A stretch of 64,000 nucleotides of DNA. It comes from Macrobrachium rosenbergii. Lineage: Eukaryota > Arthropoda > Malacostraca > Decapoda > Palaemonidae. Made by a program: the position numbers and the translations under genes. Location of the stretch: the NCBI RefSeq assembly GCF_040412425.1, contig NC_089781.1, positions 50,668,727 through 50,732,726 on the forward strand, read 5' to 3'. Below, piece by piece: positions 23,896-36,179 of this stretch (within the stretch, counting starts at the first letter, position 1; every line of letters begins with the position of its first letter). Under the pieces are notes generated by a model, which was given only the letters and a program-made list of their open reading frames with translations, did not search any database and was not told the DNA's origin.

Positions 23896-24376
23896 AAAAA
23901 CAGGTTTTGACGTAGGAAAAACCTATTTTTGGTAGTTGCTGTTGAGTCCTCAAAACTCTCCCACTTCCCTTTCGAAAAGGTATGGGATTTGGGCGAGGGA
24001 TCATCTTGCATTGACCAACAGAAAGTAATGGCTTCTTTGTCTCCGTGCCAGTCTGTTGTGGACAATATGGTGGACTGTGCATGCGCATTTGTCATTTCCT
24101 CTTCTTGCAGGTTTTGGTGAAGGAAAGAACCAGGGTACAGCTTCACTGTAAGACAAGGGAAAGAGCCCTCTTATCTTTTGAGTGCATTACATACTCCATC
24201 ACGTGTTATAGTGTTTATCATTACGACACAATACCTGGCCACGAGACTAACTAAAAGAGAATTCTTTGGTATTAGCTTGGTCACCATGGGGCTCTGACAG
24301 GCGCAAGGAAGGTAACTCCTTGAGGACTCAGCAGTGACTACCAAAAATAGGTGTTTCCAATGTTAAAACCTGTTTT
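23896..24376. mobile_element. DIRS-like terminal inverted-repeat element
   Basis: A 480-bp element with inverted ends of about 55 bp. The left end reads AACAGGTTTTGACGTAGGAA and CCTATTTTTGGTAGT; the right end is the near complement and includes GAGGACTCAGCAGTGACTA. It has no coding capacity. The end resembles, in layout, the terminal sequence of the minus-strand DIRS element near 58030-58070 (TTTTGAC-x3-GGAAAAATCTATTT type), so I infer a non-autonomous DIRS derivative. A divergent copy lies at 50165-50560. Confidence 0.65.
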
Positions 24377-24597
24377 TTTTTTATTTATCAGTAAAACAGC
24401 TATCTAGACAGAACAGTGAACAGTACTTGGGGGCGTTTTGTATTAGAGCTCATTGTGTTGTATTAAAAGGTTTGATATGAGGATAGCAAGAGGTTGTATT
24501 TATGGGACATTAAGAATTAATTTTATATTGGTATTTGTGTGTTTTGTTTGATTTATTAAAGTGTGTTACTGTACTTTAATGTTTAGTGTTATTTCAG

Positions 24598-24723
24598 GAG
24601 AAAAGAGAAGTTAGCAGAGAAGAAGGCCTTAATTTTGCCAGGAGACATGCGATGTTGTTCATAGAAGCATCTGCTAAAACAAAAGATGGTGTGCAGTGTG
24701 CCTTTGAGGAGCTTGTTCAAAAG
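24598..24723 (+). CDS. RAB18: RAB18 internal exon (small GTPase, G5 region)
   Basis: A 42-codon exon between the acceptor atttcag and a donor gtaata, phase 0 at both ends. It translates as [20 protein letters not shown] then [20 protein letters not shown] and [10 protein letters not shown] is the G5 SAK box that contacts the guanine base, and [10 protein letters not shown] is diagnostic of Rab18 rather than other Rabs. Rab18 acts on lipid droplets and the ER-Golgi interface. The exon borders match an exon of vertebrate RAB18. The P-loop, switch and NKxD exons and the prenylated C-terminal exon are not found in the window, so this is one exon of a large-intron gene or an isolated duplicate. 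Confidence 0.92.
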
Positions 24724-26091
24724 GTAATAGGATTTGAAACCTTCATGTAACTTATAAAATAGTTGTTTTCAGTTTTGTATAAACCAACCCTATCAATTTG
24801 CATATGCCTGAACCTGCAGTCAGCATCTCATGGACACTAAAAGAAGAAAAAGAACCTTACTTGACCAGGCAGTCCAGTGGGCTGTGCCTCTGGTGGTAAT
24901 GGAGTTGAAGTTAAAGTCATTTCCTTTGTTTTCATCAGGAAAGCAACAGTTTGTTGGTTTTGTTCCCTAAACAGATTAGATTTGTACCTTTATTTTTTAA
25001 AATATTTTCTTCATTCACATTTCAATTGAATTTCAGTGTACATCTGGTGTGAATTTGGTGAATTGTGCCTCATTAGTATTTTATTTGAAATTATGTCCTT
25101 TTGGTGTGGGGTGTAAAATATATTATGGTTACAGCTATTATGATATACAGTATTATGGTGTCGGGAAGTTTCAGTGTTTTGCGTAAGTTCAGTGACTGTG
25201 CTTTATTTTGTGTATATATTTTTGTACTTTTTGGTGTAACTTTGAATATTTTATCCCCAGTATCTTCAGATAGCATGAATACTGAGTTATTACTTGATTG
25301 TAAAATTTATTATTAGGTCTAGGGATTTTTGTTTCATACTTATTTATGTTATTACTACAGTAGTCCCCCATATCCACTGTTACCTGTCCCCCCCCCCAAA
25401 AAAAACATAAAATTCCAGAAGAGGGTAAATACTTTATAAATAAGACTTGCCTCCTTTTGTTCCTATACCCATGCTTGCCTATAGCCATACAGATTGCATC
25501 CACTGTGCTTGTAACTGTCTCACTTTTTGTTTATTTTGATTCTAACTTTGTACTAGAAAGCCCTTATTTGCTATAATAAGGGACCCCAGTTTTTTAATAA
25601 CTTTTATTTTTCCCTTTTGATTGCACTGCAGTCTCACTGGGATTAGTCTAAAGCATCCCTTTCATTGGAAAGGAGAATTCCTTCCAAACTCCTCAAGTTT
25701 TATCTTAAAGGTAACCCATGGTTTAATGCTGCATGCCCATGGTGAAAAAAAAAGCCGTATCAACTGTAGAGGAACAGTCAGTCAGACCTTTTGAGGCATA
25801 ATTTCACTGAGCTTAGAAGTGTAGGTGAGGCAGACTTCAAGAGAGCCGAGAGCTTATAATGAGGGTGTGAAGGAGATGTTGCTCCCCAGCGGTGATGGTC
25901 AAAAGTGGTGGTCTGCCATTAAGTCATTACTCTTTGGAATTGATTCAAGCATGTCTCCCATTATAGGAACTGACCAAATTGCTGTGTATTTGTTGTAGGT
26001 GGTGGTTGGTTAATCATTGAAACTTATTGTGACATTTCTAGTTTATTATAAAAAATACTAAGGGGGTTGCTCGTGATGCAGCATTTCCCCA
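24724..26091 (+). other. Sequence after the RAB18 exon, no further exon seen
   Basis: Presumed RAB18 intron. A short pogo/Tigger-like terminus (CAGTAGTCCCCCATATCC) lies near 25359-25376 with no partner recognised. I searched for the RAB18 C-terminal exon (Cys-rich prenylation motif) without success. Confidence 0.5.
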
Positions 26092-26324
26092 TTAACCCCT
26101 TCGCCACCCACCTGTTGCATTGCCGCTAACGCTTGCATACCGCATGAGACCCCTGTCGAACGCTAGTATATTAATCATCACTTGCTCCCACTAAATTTTA
26201 TGTTATTCATATTTTTCCTTTATATTCTTATGCGAAAACATTTTGTATATATCAATGAATATTTTTTACCACATTGGCAAAAAAAAAATAAAGATAATAA
26301 GGATATCCGAAAAAAGAGGAATAT

Positions 26325-26903
26325 TTAGTGGAAAAAGTAATTGTAGAAACAGAAACAGTTATAAAGTAGTAGAAATAGTAGTAAAGTAATAGAAATAGCA
26401 TAGCAGAAAAAGTTGTAAAGTATTAGTAAAATAATAGCAGTAGCAATAGTAGTAATAGCAGTACGAGGCATTTTATTCACCCTCATTATCATCAGCAAGC
26501 TATAAAAAACATACATCTCATCATGAGTAACAGGCCTCCATAGAAGTCCATTCAACTTAAGCTTTCCTGTTAAGCGAAAATACTCCTCTGCCCAAGCATT
26601 CATCCATTCATAATCAGTTACATCAGCACAAAAAAATAACAGAATGCATCACGTGGGCAGTTGAAATCTGGTGTGTAAGCAGAGATCCCATTGTCACCCT
26701 TCATGAAATCAGGGGGTGGGTCCGGGCGCACGTCACAAAATGGATTACTTATGAATTGCCAACCTTCATCGACAATAGGTTCAATGTCTTCCAAACACTT
26801 GTTGTCACTGTCATCCTCTAAGAAACCATCATCACTATAATCATCATCTGATAGATCTGGCAGGTACTCAGACCCTGACTCTGCAACACTATTATCCGAC
26901 ATG
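26325..26903 (-). pseudogene. piggyBac transposase N-terminal remnant
   Basis: The minus strand encodes an acidic N-terminus (MSDNSVAESGSEYLPDLSDD) common in piggyBac-like transposases. After a frameshift near 26630 comes YEWMNAWAEEYFR and WRPVTHDEMYVFYSLLMIM, the start of the DDE_Tnp_1_7 domain (W-x-P-V-T-x-x-E-M-x-x-F-x-x-L-L-x-M). The frame then runs into an AT-rich trinucleotide stretch and the catalytic DDD residues are absent. It is non-functional. Confidence 0.82.
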
Positions 26904-26953
26904 ATGCTGAAAAAAAAAAGCATATAAAATAAATGCAGTCAAAAGAAAAAAGT

Positions 26954-27214
26954 TTAGAATTCAAATCCACATGGTTTACGCACAAAATCGTGATAATCCT
27001 TCTCAGACAATAGCCTGAGGCACACTGGCACCTGTTGGACAATACCCCTCCTAATATCCCCATATGGAAGTGACGTCACGACGTCCATCGGAAACTCATT
27101 GACTAGGATGAATAGTGGCTGGAGCTTCAGCACCTCTCTCATACACAATACTATGTCTGAAACCCTTCCAAGCTTGAGAAAACCGCTTTGCTTTTGGAGG
27201 AGGGATGAAAGACG
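26954..27214 (-). other. Minus-strand open frame inside the piggyBac-like element, unknown
   Basis: An open frame of about 85 codons containing LFILVNEFPMDVV and KDYHDFVRKPCGFEF ends at 26954. Its start is cut by the nested Tigger-like element. I do not recognise the family; it could be a second piggyBac-borne gene or captured sequence. Confidence 0.35.
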
Positions 27215-27743
27215 TACAGTCATACCCCGAACTTACGCAAGGTTAGGTTCCAGAACCCCAACACTAAATATGACCTTAATCATGCTCACTAAATTGACCT
27301 TCATGCCAACTTTAAATGAAATTTAAAATGAAATTAAAGTTACTGTAATTTCATTTAAACGTTAGCTTAATACATTACCCTTAAAAAAAGAAACAAATGG
27401 TTGACATAAAAATACAGAGGTGGAAGAGAAATTCTGTCTCTCTCCCCTTCCGACCAGTCTATTTTTAGAAGTCTTCTCTACCTCTTTTTAACAACTTCTT
27501 TATTCTACATCTCTTTCTCTTTGTTCTGAAATGCTTTTTCATGAACAAACAGTGTCTTTTTTATTTGGAGACTAATACAACTCTTAGTTATTATGTCTGA
27601 GTTTTAGAACGTATTTGCCACACTAGCGCATTTACACTTCGTAGACGGTACAGGCAAAATTAGATCAGGTTAAACTATATACTGTACAGGGAAAGTCACA
27701 CAGAGAAATAAGAAGTTGTAAAAATGTGTGTGCGCTAACTATG

Positions 27744-27746
<3 letters not shown>

Positions 27747-27798
<52 letters not shown>
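27747..27798. repeat. (GA)n microsatellite
   Basis: 26 GA units, interior to the Tigger-like element. A second run of about 15 units lies at 27870-27899 and shorter ones follow at about 27952-27970 and 28388-28410. Confidence 0.97.
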
Positions 27799-27802
<4 letters not shown>

Positions 27803-27868
27803 ACGATGTTCTTACTTAAGAGAGTGAAATTATTTTTCAGTTATTATGGAGACAGAGAGAATAAAACA

Positions 27869-27899
<31 letters not shown>

Positions 27900-28025
27900 T
27901 TGTCCTTACTTGAAATATCAAGTTAAATTATTTATGAATTATTACGGAGACAGAGAGAGAGAGAGAGAGACAGGGAGAAGTTATTCTTATGTTAGATATC
28001 AAAAGAAGGAAATTCAGTATTAAGC

Positions 28026-28076
28026 TAACTTTTAAATGAAATTAAAGTTACTGTAATTTCATTTAAAAGTTAGCGT
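28026..28076. repeat. Perfect stem-loop inside Tigger-like element
   Basis: AACTTTTAAATGAAATTA pairs with TAATTTCATTTAAAAGTT around a 9-base loop (AAGTTACTG). The same motif occurs, more or less intact, near 27315-27360, 48303-48350 and 48790-48830, i.e. twice in each copy of this element. Confidence 0.9.
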
Positions 28077-29097
28077 AATACATTATCGTTAAAAAAAGAA
28101 ATAAATGGTTGAGTAAAATTATAGGAGAGTGTGAGGATTAGTGTACTATTTCTTGCTCTCCCCATTCCACTGATCTATTTTTAGAAGTGTTCTGAACCTC
28201 ATTATTAAAAACTTCTTTATCCTGTCTCCTTCTTTGTTCTGAAATGCTCTATGTCTCTGTGTTTTAAAACGGTGCATTTACAATTTGTAGACAGTACAAG
28301 TAAAATTAGATCAATTTAAAATTATCTACTGTATAGTTAAAGACATACAGAGAAACAGTAATAAGTAGGTTGTAATAACTATGAATGAGAGAGAGAAAGA
28401 GAGAGAGAGATAACAGTTGTCCTCACTTAAGAGAGTGAAATTTTCTATGAATTATTATGGACACAGAGAGGGAGAGAATTAGTAGGAAACCTTTGACCAG
28501 CTAATCAGCAACACTCCCTCCTTGTCATGTGTGATAGCTTTGCGTTCGAGCTTTGAACAAAAGATGAGGGAAAGATATTTGTTTGTTTAATATACTATCA
28601 CATACGAATTTTGTAATTACAGTTATGTTGTTATTATTATTATTATAAATATTATTGCCATTATTATTATTGTTATTTGAAAATTAGTACTTATTATTAG
28701 GTAAAAAAATTATTTAAACAAAACAAATAAACATATACATGTACCAGAAAAATTCTCTCATCTCAGTAAAAGAGATAGAGAGAGAGAAAAAAATTATTCA
28801 TGTTATTATTTGATGTTATTTAATTTACACATAAAAACTTGAAACCTTATAAATTACATAAAAACTTAAACATAAACACTTTTGCAGGGTTTCTCGGTAT
28901 TTGCAAACGTTCGTGTGTCTGTGAAAAACTCGTGTATGACAATTAGTTAGGTTCCAATGAAAAGTTCGCGTGCCTGTGAATTCGCGCAACTCGAATCACG
29001 CAAGTTTGGGGTATTTCTGTATCAGCGTACGTCATGGTCTTTTATTACTGGACCGTAAAAGACGTACATGTGTACGTCCCGGTAGTGAAGGGGTTAA

Positions 29098-29937
29098 TCC
29101 TTTCGTCATTCTCTCACTCACGCTATTTCACACAAACCCATGCACACTTAGCAATTGTGGTTTTTTGCAACTGTCACAAAAGATCAATTTAACAACACTG
29201 GATATACTAAAGATGATACAGAGGTCACTGGAACGTGATCATAAAATATTTGTATTATTATAAACATTTAAGTATTTTTTGAGATAATAAAAGGGGGATG
29301 TGGCAACATCATTTTACATGTGTTCTCATATGTTCTTTCTTTGTCACAAGGACAGAACATGTAACACTCTTACAGTTAGTGACTGTGGGAGCAAAGGTGA
29401 TGCTGTCAAATACCACAAGTCTTTGACCAAAAGAACCTTTCACTAGCTTTACAGAAAAACACCACATGTCCAGACTTTGTCATCAGTATTATTTCAACTT
29501 TTTAAAACAAAGCTCATCATTTTATGCAGTCTGTATAATTATCTATGTCCACGGAAAAATTATCAATATGCTCCAACATTATCACATCGCTCTGGCACCA
29601 GATCGTGTGGTCCCCACATGCTGGTGTTATATTGTATCCTGAGCATCAAAAAGTAAATAACCAGTGACCAAAAATAAAGAAAAATCACGGTAAAAGAACA
29701 TCATAAACCAAAACATTTACGCACGTTTGTGCTAGATTACATCAACAAAGCAAAAATATAACTCTGTTAACAAAGGGATGTGAATCAAACACTATTGAAT
29801 TGAACCAGTGAAAAATTATCATATAACTTCAGCTATGCATGTCATAGTTTCGGAAGGAAAATATTGTACCTACAATGTATCATTAACCTAAAAAAAATGC
29901 ATAGAAATATATCTGCCATAAACATAAAATGCATATA
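29098..29937. other. Intronic/intergenic DNA, nothing recognised
   Basis: Between the piggyBac-like element and the first Tigger element. AT-rich, with no coding similarity or repeat that I can name. Confidence 0.5.
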
Positions 29938-30127
29938 CAGTAAACTCCCATATTCGCGGTCTCACGATTCTCGGACTCGCCTATTCGCGGATTTCTCGAT
30001 GCAACATATATACGCATTATCCCCTGAAATCTGCCCATTCACATTATTTTTCATTGAGAAATATTCACTAATTACTGTATTTTCATCTTATTTTCATGAC
30101 TGAATGCACTTTTTTGTGATAAAACTA

Positions 30128-32314
30128 TTAACCCTTAAACGCCTATTGGACGATCATACGTCGACTAAAATTGTCTGTTGGGTGCCGAGTGGACGCATCG
30201 TGAGTCGACTACAAAAATTTCAACCTTCTTCGTCAACTTTGACTCGACCGAAATGGTCGAAAAATGCAATTGTAAGCTAAAACTCTTACATTCTAGTAAT
30301 ATTCAATCATGAACCTTCATTTTGCAACAAATTGAAGTCTCTAGCACAATATTTCAATTTATGGTGAAATTTTGAAAAAAACTTTTTCTTACGCACGGGC
30401 GTAACTCAGCCGAAAATTTCATAAATTCTTTCGTCATTTTGTCGTAATTTTTGCACTGTTCTATATTAGCCGTTACATAAAGTTTTATATATGAAAATGT
30501 GCGCAATTTCATGTAAAATACAGCAAAATACAACCCATGGTTGTAGCTTTTATCAGTTTGGAAATATTTTCATATTAACCACGATAACTGCCAAAATTTC
30601 AACCTTCAGTCAACTTTGACTCGACCGAAATGGTAAAAACGCAATTTTAAGCTAAAACTCTTACGATCTAGTAATATTCAATCATTTACCTTCATTTTGC
30701 AACCAATTGAAGTCTCTACCACAATATTTCGATTTATGGTGAATTTTTAAAAAAACTTTTTCCTTATGTCCGCATCTAGAAATTCTTTCATCACGTTGTC
30801 GTAATGTTTGCACTGTTTTATATTAGTCGTTACATAAAGTTTTATATATGGAAATGTGCGCAGTTTCATGTAGAATACAACAGAAAATAACTCATGGTTG
30901 TAGCTTTTATCAGTTTTGAAATATTTTCATATAAATCACGATAACTGCCAAAATTTCAAGCTTCGTCAACTTTAACTCGACCGAAATGGTAAAAACGCAA
31001 TTATAAGCTAAAACTCTTACATTCTAGTAATATTCAATCATGTACCTTCATTTTGCAACAAACTGGAAGTCTCTAGCACAATATTTCGATTTATGGTGAA
31101 TTTCTGAAAAAACTTTTTTCCTTACGCCTCTGACGTAACTCGGCGAACATCTCAGAAATTCTTTCGTCATGTTGTCGTAATGTTTGCATCGTTTTACATT
31201 AGTCGTTACATAAACTTTTATATATGAAAATGTGCGCAATTTCATGTAGAATACAACTGAAAATAGCTCACAGTTGTAGCTTTTATCAGTTTTGAAATAT
31301 TTTCACATAAATCACTATAAGTGCCAAAATTTCAACCTTCGGTCAACTTTAACTCGACCAAAATGGTAAAAAAAACGCAATTGTAAGCTAAAACTCTTAC
31401 ATTCTAGTAATATTCAATCGTTTAACTTCATTTTGCAATTAATTTGAAGTCTCTAGCACTATATTTCGATTTATGGTGAATTTTTGAAAAAAAAATTTTC
31501 CTTTCGTCTGCGCGGTAACTCAGCCGAACATCTCTGAAATTCTTTCGTCTCGTTGTCGTAATATTTGCACCGCTTTATATTAGTCGTTACATAAAGTTTT
31601 ATATATGAAAATGTGTGCAATTTCATGTACAATACAACAAAAAATAACTCATGGTTGTAGCTTTTATCAGTTTTGAAATATTTTCATATAAATAACGATA
31701 AGTGCCGAAATTTCAACCTTCGGTCAACTTTAACTCGACCGAAATGGTCGAATACTGCAATTGTAAGCTAAAACACTTACAGTCTAGTAATATCCAATCA
31801 ATTAGCTTCATTTTTCAACAAACGGGAAGTCTCTAGCACAATATTTCGATTTATGGTGAATTTTTGAAAAAATTTTTTTTTACGTCCATACATTCGAATT
31901 CATGCATCATTTTGTGATAATATTTTCTCTGTGTTGCTTTGATCGTTTTAAAATTTGTTATATACCAAAATCATCGCAATTTAGTGTACAATACAACTAA
32001 AAAAATTAACTCATTAGCTTTAACCGCTTTGCTTACAGCAGCGCGATTTGTATACAATTATATACGTTTTTTTTTTCACTGTCATATATTCCAATATTTA
32101 TATATGATAATGATATTTTTTCATTTCTGATGGTTGCATACTAAACTTCAGGCAATGACAAAAAAATGAGCCAAAATGAACTCTTAATCTTAAAAACTAA
32201 GCGTGCTGTGATTTTTTGAAAAAAACTTTTTTTCCGCTTTGGCGCTAACTCACCGAACACCGCCGGCATACAGGAGACGTTTTTGTAAATAGGGCTTCGG
32301 CGTTAAAGGGTTAA
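30128..32314 (+). mobile_element. TTAA-bounded satellite-carrying element 1
   Basis: Bounded by TTAA at 30128-30131 and 32311-32314 with inverted termini TTAACCCTTAAACGCC and GGCGTTAAAGGGTTAA. The interior to about 31890 is a tandem array of five diverged monomers (see 30210-31890). The last 420 bp is a distinct right-end module shared with element 2. There is no open frame of substance. It resembles a non-autonomous piggyBac-type element. It interrupts Tigger copy A at a TTAA that is still intact in copy B (42022-42025). Confidence 0.82.
30210..31890. repeat. Tandem satellite array, ~357-386 bp monomers
   Basis: Landmarks recur in the same order in each monomer: AAATTTCAACCTTCGGTCAA, then TTACATTCTAGTAATATTC, AGTCTCTAGCACAATATTTC, and TTACATAAAGTTTTATATATG. 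The first landmark recurs near 30211, 30592, 30949, 31323 and 31709, giving spacings of about 381, 357, 374 and 386 bp. Confidence 0.9.
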
Positions 32315-33101
32315 CATACTCAGGTAGTGCTCGAGTTACAGTAGTTCACCATACGATAATTTGATTTTGCAATGGGGTAAGCAATTAATACCGATACAAC
32401 AATATTTATAAAATTTTTTTAAATTTCATGCGGGCGCAGGCAGCAGCGTACAATCAGGCAGTGAGAGAGACCAAATTACAATAGACCAGCTTCTTTTCCT
32501 CCAACTCATTGTCCCATCTTCTCCCCGTCAATTTGGGACCACCTTGACATGGTGGGGGGGGCTCTTGAACCCCAGGAATCTGTTCCCAGGTTTGAGTCCA
32601 AGAGTACCATATGCCATTATATATTTGTTTGCTTTAATTTTTGTGGAATTTTCTACTTTTACTAAAATTTATTGGACCTGATAAAAAGGAAAAGATGTCA
32701 TAGCTGGGATTGGGTTTATATCTGAAGCTAAATAGTGAGAACTGTGGTAGGACCATCAACTGCCCGATAATGTTCAGACTTGAGAGTTATCAGATTGATA
32801 GCTCAAAGGCAGAGCTGTTCATTAGGGCTAGACCATGGATTCCAGGGGGGTCTGGTTCTAGGGATAGGACTCTCGGCATTCTATCCAGTTTGCCCATGAT
32901 ATGATTAGGGTGGGGACAGTTGTATTCTTGAAATACTCTCAGTCCTAGCAAGCGGGTTTGGCTTACACTTTGGGGTAGGGTAGGGGCCAGACATTTGGGA
33001 GTCGGTTCTCACTTGTACCATTGGTGGAAGAATGAACTCCATGAAAGGCTGATGATATCTTTTTAAGGTTTTCAGTTTTTTTTTTAATTTTTCCTCAACT
33101 C

Positions 33102-34886
33102 TTGAAGATTAGTCAGTCTAAGGATTCAAGTACCCCCAGGCCCTTTGATAGTATTGTTCCGGCACAGTTGACGACCGCTGCTCCAGTACAGAGCAAATCT
33201 TCTAGCATGGAAATGGACAATGCTCTTGACAATCCAAATAATCAAAATCATGGTGGTATTAAAACTTTAATACCTTATAAAACTCCGAAAAAGAGTAAAT
33301 ACCGACATGACCCAACCTTGACTCACTTCGACTACCTCTTTGGGAGTGGAAGTTGGTCAAGGTTTCTAACCATGGAAGCTCACCAAAGTATTTCAGCTTT
33401 AAAATTAGAAAATTATTTATTAAATAGACATCCAACAACAGATATGTTGTTCAAACAAATAAAGGAAAAAATTTGGCTTAAAGAAGCCACAGCAAAAAGT
33501 CAGTCCGAAGACTGTTTGCCTTTGAGAAATATAGACAAAAGTGAAAATGAGAAATATGGACAGTATTAACATAAAAGTGAAAAAAACACGATACTATGAA
33601 CTGCATTCAGGGTACCATTGTACTTCCTGAAAACAACAATGAACCAGTCGATAAGAAAATGGTATTAGACTCTCTCAAAAAAAGATACCCAAAGGTCCAA
33701 GTTTGTGAGGTAATGCTGTACCAGGTAAAAACAGCAATAAACAAATATTAAAAATAGCAAAAATAAAATTTGAGGGTGAAGATCTACCTCAAAAAATAAA
33801 AATTTTTGGCCAAAATAGAGAGTTAAGACCCTGTGTCCCAAAGCCACTGCAGTGTCAAAATTGCAGTAAGTATGGGCACACAAGGAAAAATTGTAGAAGT
33901 GAAGCGGTGTGCACTTATTGTGGATCTACTGAACATACCACGCAGTGGATGTGCATTGAACCTAAGTGTGCAAACTGTGGGCAGAGTCATCATGCAAGAT
34001 CCAAAGAATGCATGTATTGTATATACAATACAGAATTGAAAATACTATAAGAACAAACGGGTATGTCTATAAAAGAGGCTAAGTTGGAATCAAAAGTGAG
34101 AGGAATTCAAGATCTGTATAAGAAACATACATATTTTTCAATAACTAGGGCAAATAATGAAACAAAAATGCAAACAGATAGAAGTAACAGAGCAAAGAAA
34201 AGTAAACCTCAAGAAGAAATTAATAATTTAGAAATAAAAACTAAAATGGGAAAGAATAAAGAAACAGGTACAAATGAGATGGATAATATTTCATCCAATT
34301 CATTTGAAATATTAATGCAAATAGAAACACAGGAGGATGCTACTATTGAAGTAACAGAGGAGGGTCGTGATGGACTGGAAATTAAAGATAAAAACGGCCT
34401 TTGGAGAGAACACCACCCAAAGCGAAGAAACCAACTATTATTAGAGAAACATCAGTCAAACCAAAGATAAAGGAGATGAAAAAGGAACAAAAACAAAAAC
34501 AAGCTAAGAATATACCTTTATCTCCTAAAATAATAGTAAAACCTATGAAGGCAAATGTCAAAAACACTGAAGAAGTGGAAGAGAACCATACCATAGATAA
34601 CAATGATTATGTCAAGGGAGAAGAGATTACTCCTCCTCCAGTAATTGGTACAAGAGCAAATGAAAAAGGAAATATACATGATAATACATGTGGATGTAAT
34701 GATTGTTTCATTGAATTATGCAATAACAACAAAAACATAACAAACGATGATTTAAACATTATAAGAAATTTTATGAAATATAGGAAAAAAGAAACCACAT
34801 ATTTGAATACCCATGGAAAAGGTTGCATGTGCATTGAGCACTTAGTATATTATAAAGAAAAACAAATGAATGTTGTAAGTTATTAG
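33102..34886 (+). pseudogene. LINE ORF1 (gag-like), frameshifted
   Basis: The N-terminal frame (33102-33569) contains HFDYLFGSGSWSRFLTM and KEATAKSQSEDCLPLRNI, the conserved block before the RNA-binding region in I/Nimb ORF1. After frameshifts, three zinc knuckles follow at about 33845-34020: CQNCSKYGHTRKNC, CTYCGSTEHTTQWMC and CANCGQSHHARSKEC. A lysine-rich linker (34063-34470 and 34401-34660) follows, then CGCNDCFIELC and KGCMCIEHL near the end at 34886. This is a ribonucleoprotein component for retrotransposition. At least three frameshifts are present. Confidence 0.82.
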
Positions 34887-34959
34887 AAAAAATCCAGATT
34901 GATAATACAAAAAAAGAGAGTAAACCTCGACTGCTATAACAAAATATTTTCAATAGCTA

Positions 34960-35510
34960 TGTTATGCAATGGAACATAAATGGTCTGCAGACCAGATTAC
35001 ACCTAGGAGAAGTACAACGGTTATTAAAAGAATATGAACCAATGATATTATGTTACAACATGTCAGCAATATACCTTAGCATCAACATCACGAGAGGAAG
35101 AAGGAAATTTAGGTACTGCTATATATGTACATAAGAAAGTATATTATGACAAAGTGCCTGTAAACTTTACAGATCTCCAAATATCAAGTATTAGAATATG
35201 AATAAAAAATGATAATTATGTAATTTATAATTTATACAACCAACCTAATCAAAATTATGACTTTGACAAACTTAAAGAATTATTTAATAATGCCAAGGAC
35301 CCTACATTAATAGTAGGTGATTTTAATGCCCACAGCCCGATGTGGGACTGTAATTGTACAGACTCAAATAGAGCAGAAAGTAAAATAGAAGAATTCATAG
35401 ATCCATACGACATGTGCTGTATAAATGATAACGAAATCAGCACATATTTCTCTAAAGCACATGGAGCGTTTTCCTCAATCGACTTAACTCTTATGTACAG
35501 CTAACATAGT
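34960..35510 (+). pseudogene. LINE ORF2 endonuclease domain
   Basis: Begins with the QWNINGLQTRL motif near 34970 and EPMILC, typical of apurinic/apyrimidinic endonucleases of LINEs. After a frame change the middle gives NLYNQPNQ, and then IVGDFNAHSPMWDC (35309-35350), the GDFNAHxxxW catalytic block, and IDLTLMYS near 35480. In-frame stops show inactivation. The enzyme nicks the target DNA to prime reverse transcription. Confidence 0.83.
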
Positions 35511-36179
35511 AGACAGATGGATTGGAATACAGTTGAGACTTGCATACAAGTGATCATTTCCCAATATTAATTTCCTTATTACAGAATAATCCCACCAAGC
35601 ATGTCCCTCAATATAACATTTATATAAAGCAGATTGGGAGCAATATGAATTCCACACTAGAAATATCCGAGCATTTGAATATTTAAAAGACCATAATGAA
35701 ACTAATAAATTTCTTGTTGATTTCATTAAAATCGCTGCTGATAAAGCAATACCAAAATCAAAATCTCTTCCAACAAAACACAAAGTCTCATGGTGGTCTG
35801 AAAAACTAACAGAATTAATAAAAATAAAACACCAGATTGGAAGACGATTAGATAATTTAAAAAGAAAGTTCAGTAAAATAAATAAAACATTACCGATATA
35901 TTACAAGAAAATTTACAAAAACTGACTATATTAGAAATTGATACATTAAAACCTCTATATAACAAAATATCTGCAAAATATAAAAGAGAAGTAATTGAAG
36001 GAAGAATCATTTCGTGGAGGAAGTATGTATCAAGAATACTTGATCCAAAAGAAATAAGTAATGTAATAGGAGAAAATTTAGTAAAAATAAGTACTGTTGT
36101 GACAAAAATTTAGACGAGCATTTCCACACAAAGAAAAATAGTATAGAATTAATAACAATAAATTTTGAAACAACAGAAG

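Larger units (their letters stand above)
27217..29019. mobile_element. Tigger/pogo-like element type 2, copy 1 (nested in piggyBac)
   Basis: The ends are inverted: CAGTCATACCCCGAACTTAC at 27217 and CAAGTTTGGGGTATTTCTG ending at 29019. TA dinucleotides flank both sides (27215-27216 and 29020-29021), as expected for the Tc1/mariner/pogo superfamily. No transposase is visible; the interior holds GA microsatellites and a duplicated stem-loop segment. It sits inside the piggyBac-like element. Confidence 0.8.
26092..29097 (-). mobile_element. piggyBac-like transposon with TTAA boundaries
   Basis: A 3.0-kb element between TTAA (26092-26095) and TTAA (29094-29097). The termini are inverted: TTAACCCCTTCGCCAC at the left, and GTAGTGAAGGGGTTAA at the right. 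A minus-strand transposase remnant lies inside. TTAA target duplication and CCC/GGG termini are the hallmarks of piggyBac. The element has lost most of its transposase and carries a nested Tigger-like element (27217-29019). Confidence 0.85.

Noticed and set aside
11104..24597. MRPS14 C-terminal exon
   Set aside because: Searched by eye for TSRPRG, RWRLSR and RHLAD-type codons on the + strand; nothing convincing found. A short or diverged exon could still be missed.
25355..25410. Solo pogo/Tigger terminus near 25359 as a complete element
   Set aside because: CAGTAGTCCCCCATATCC has the right look, but no partner terminus or body could be found nearby.
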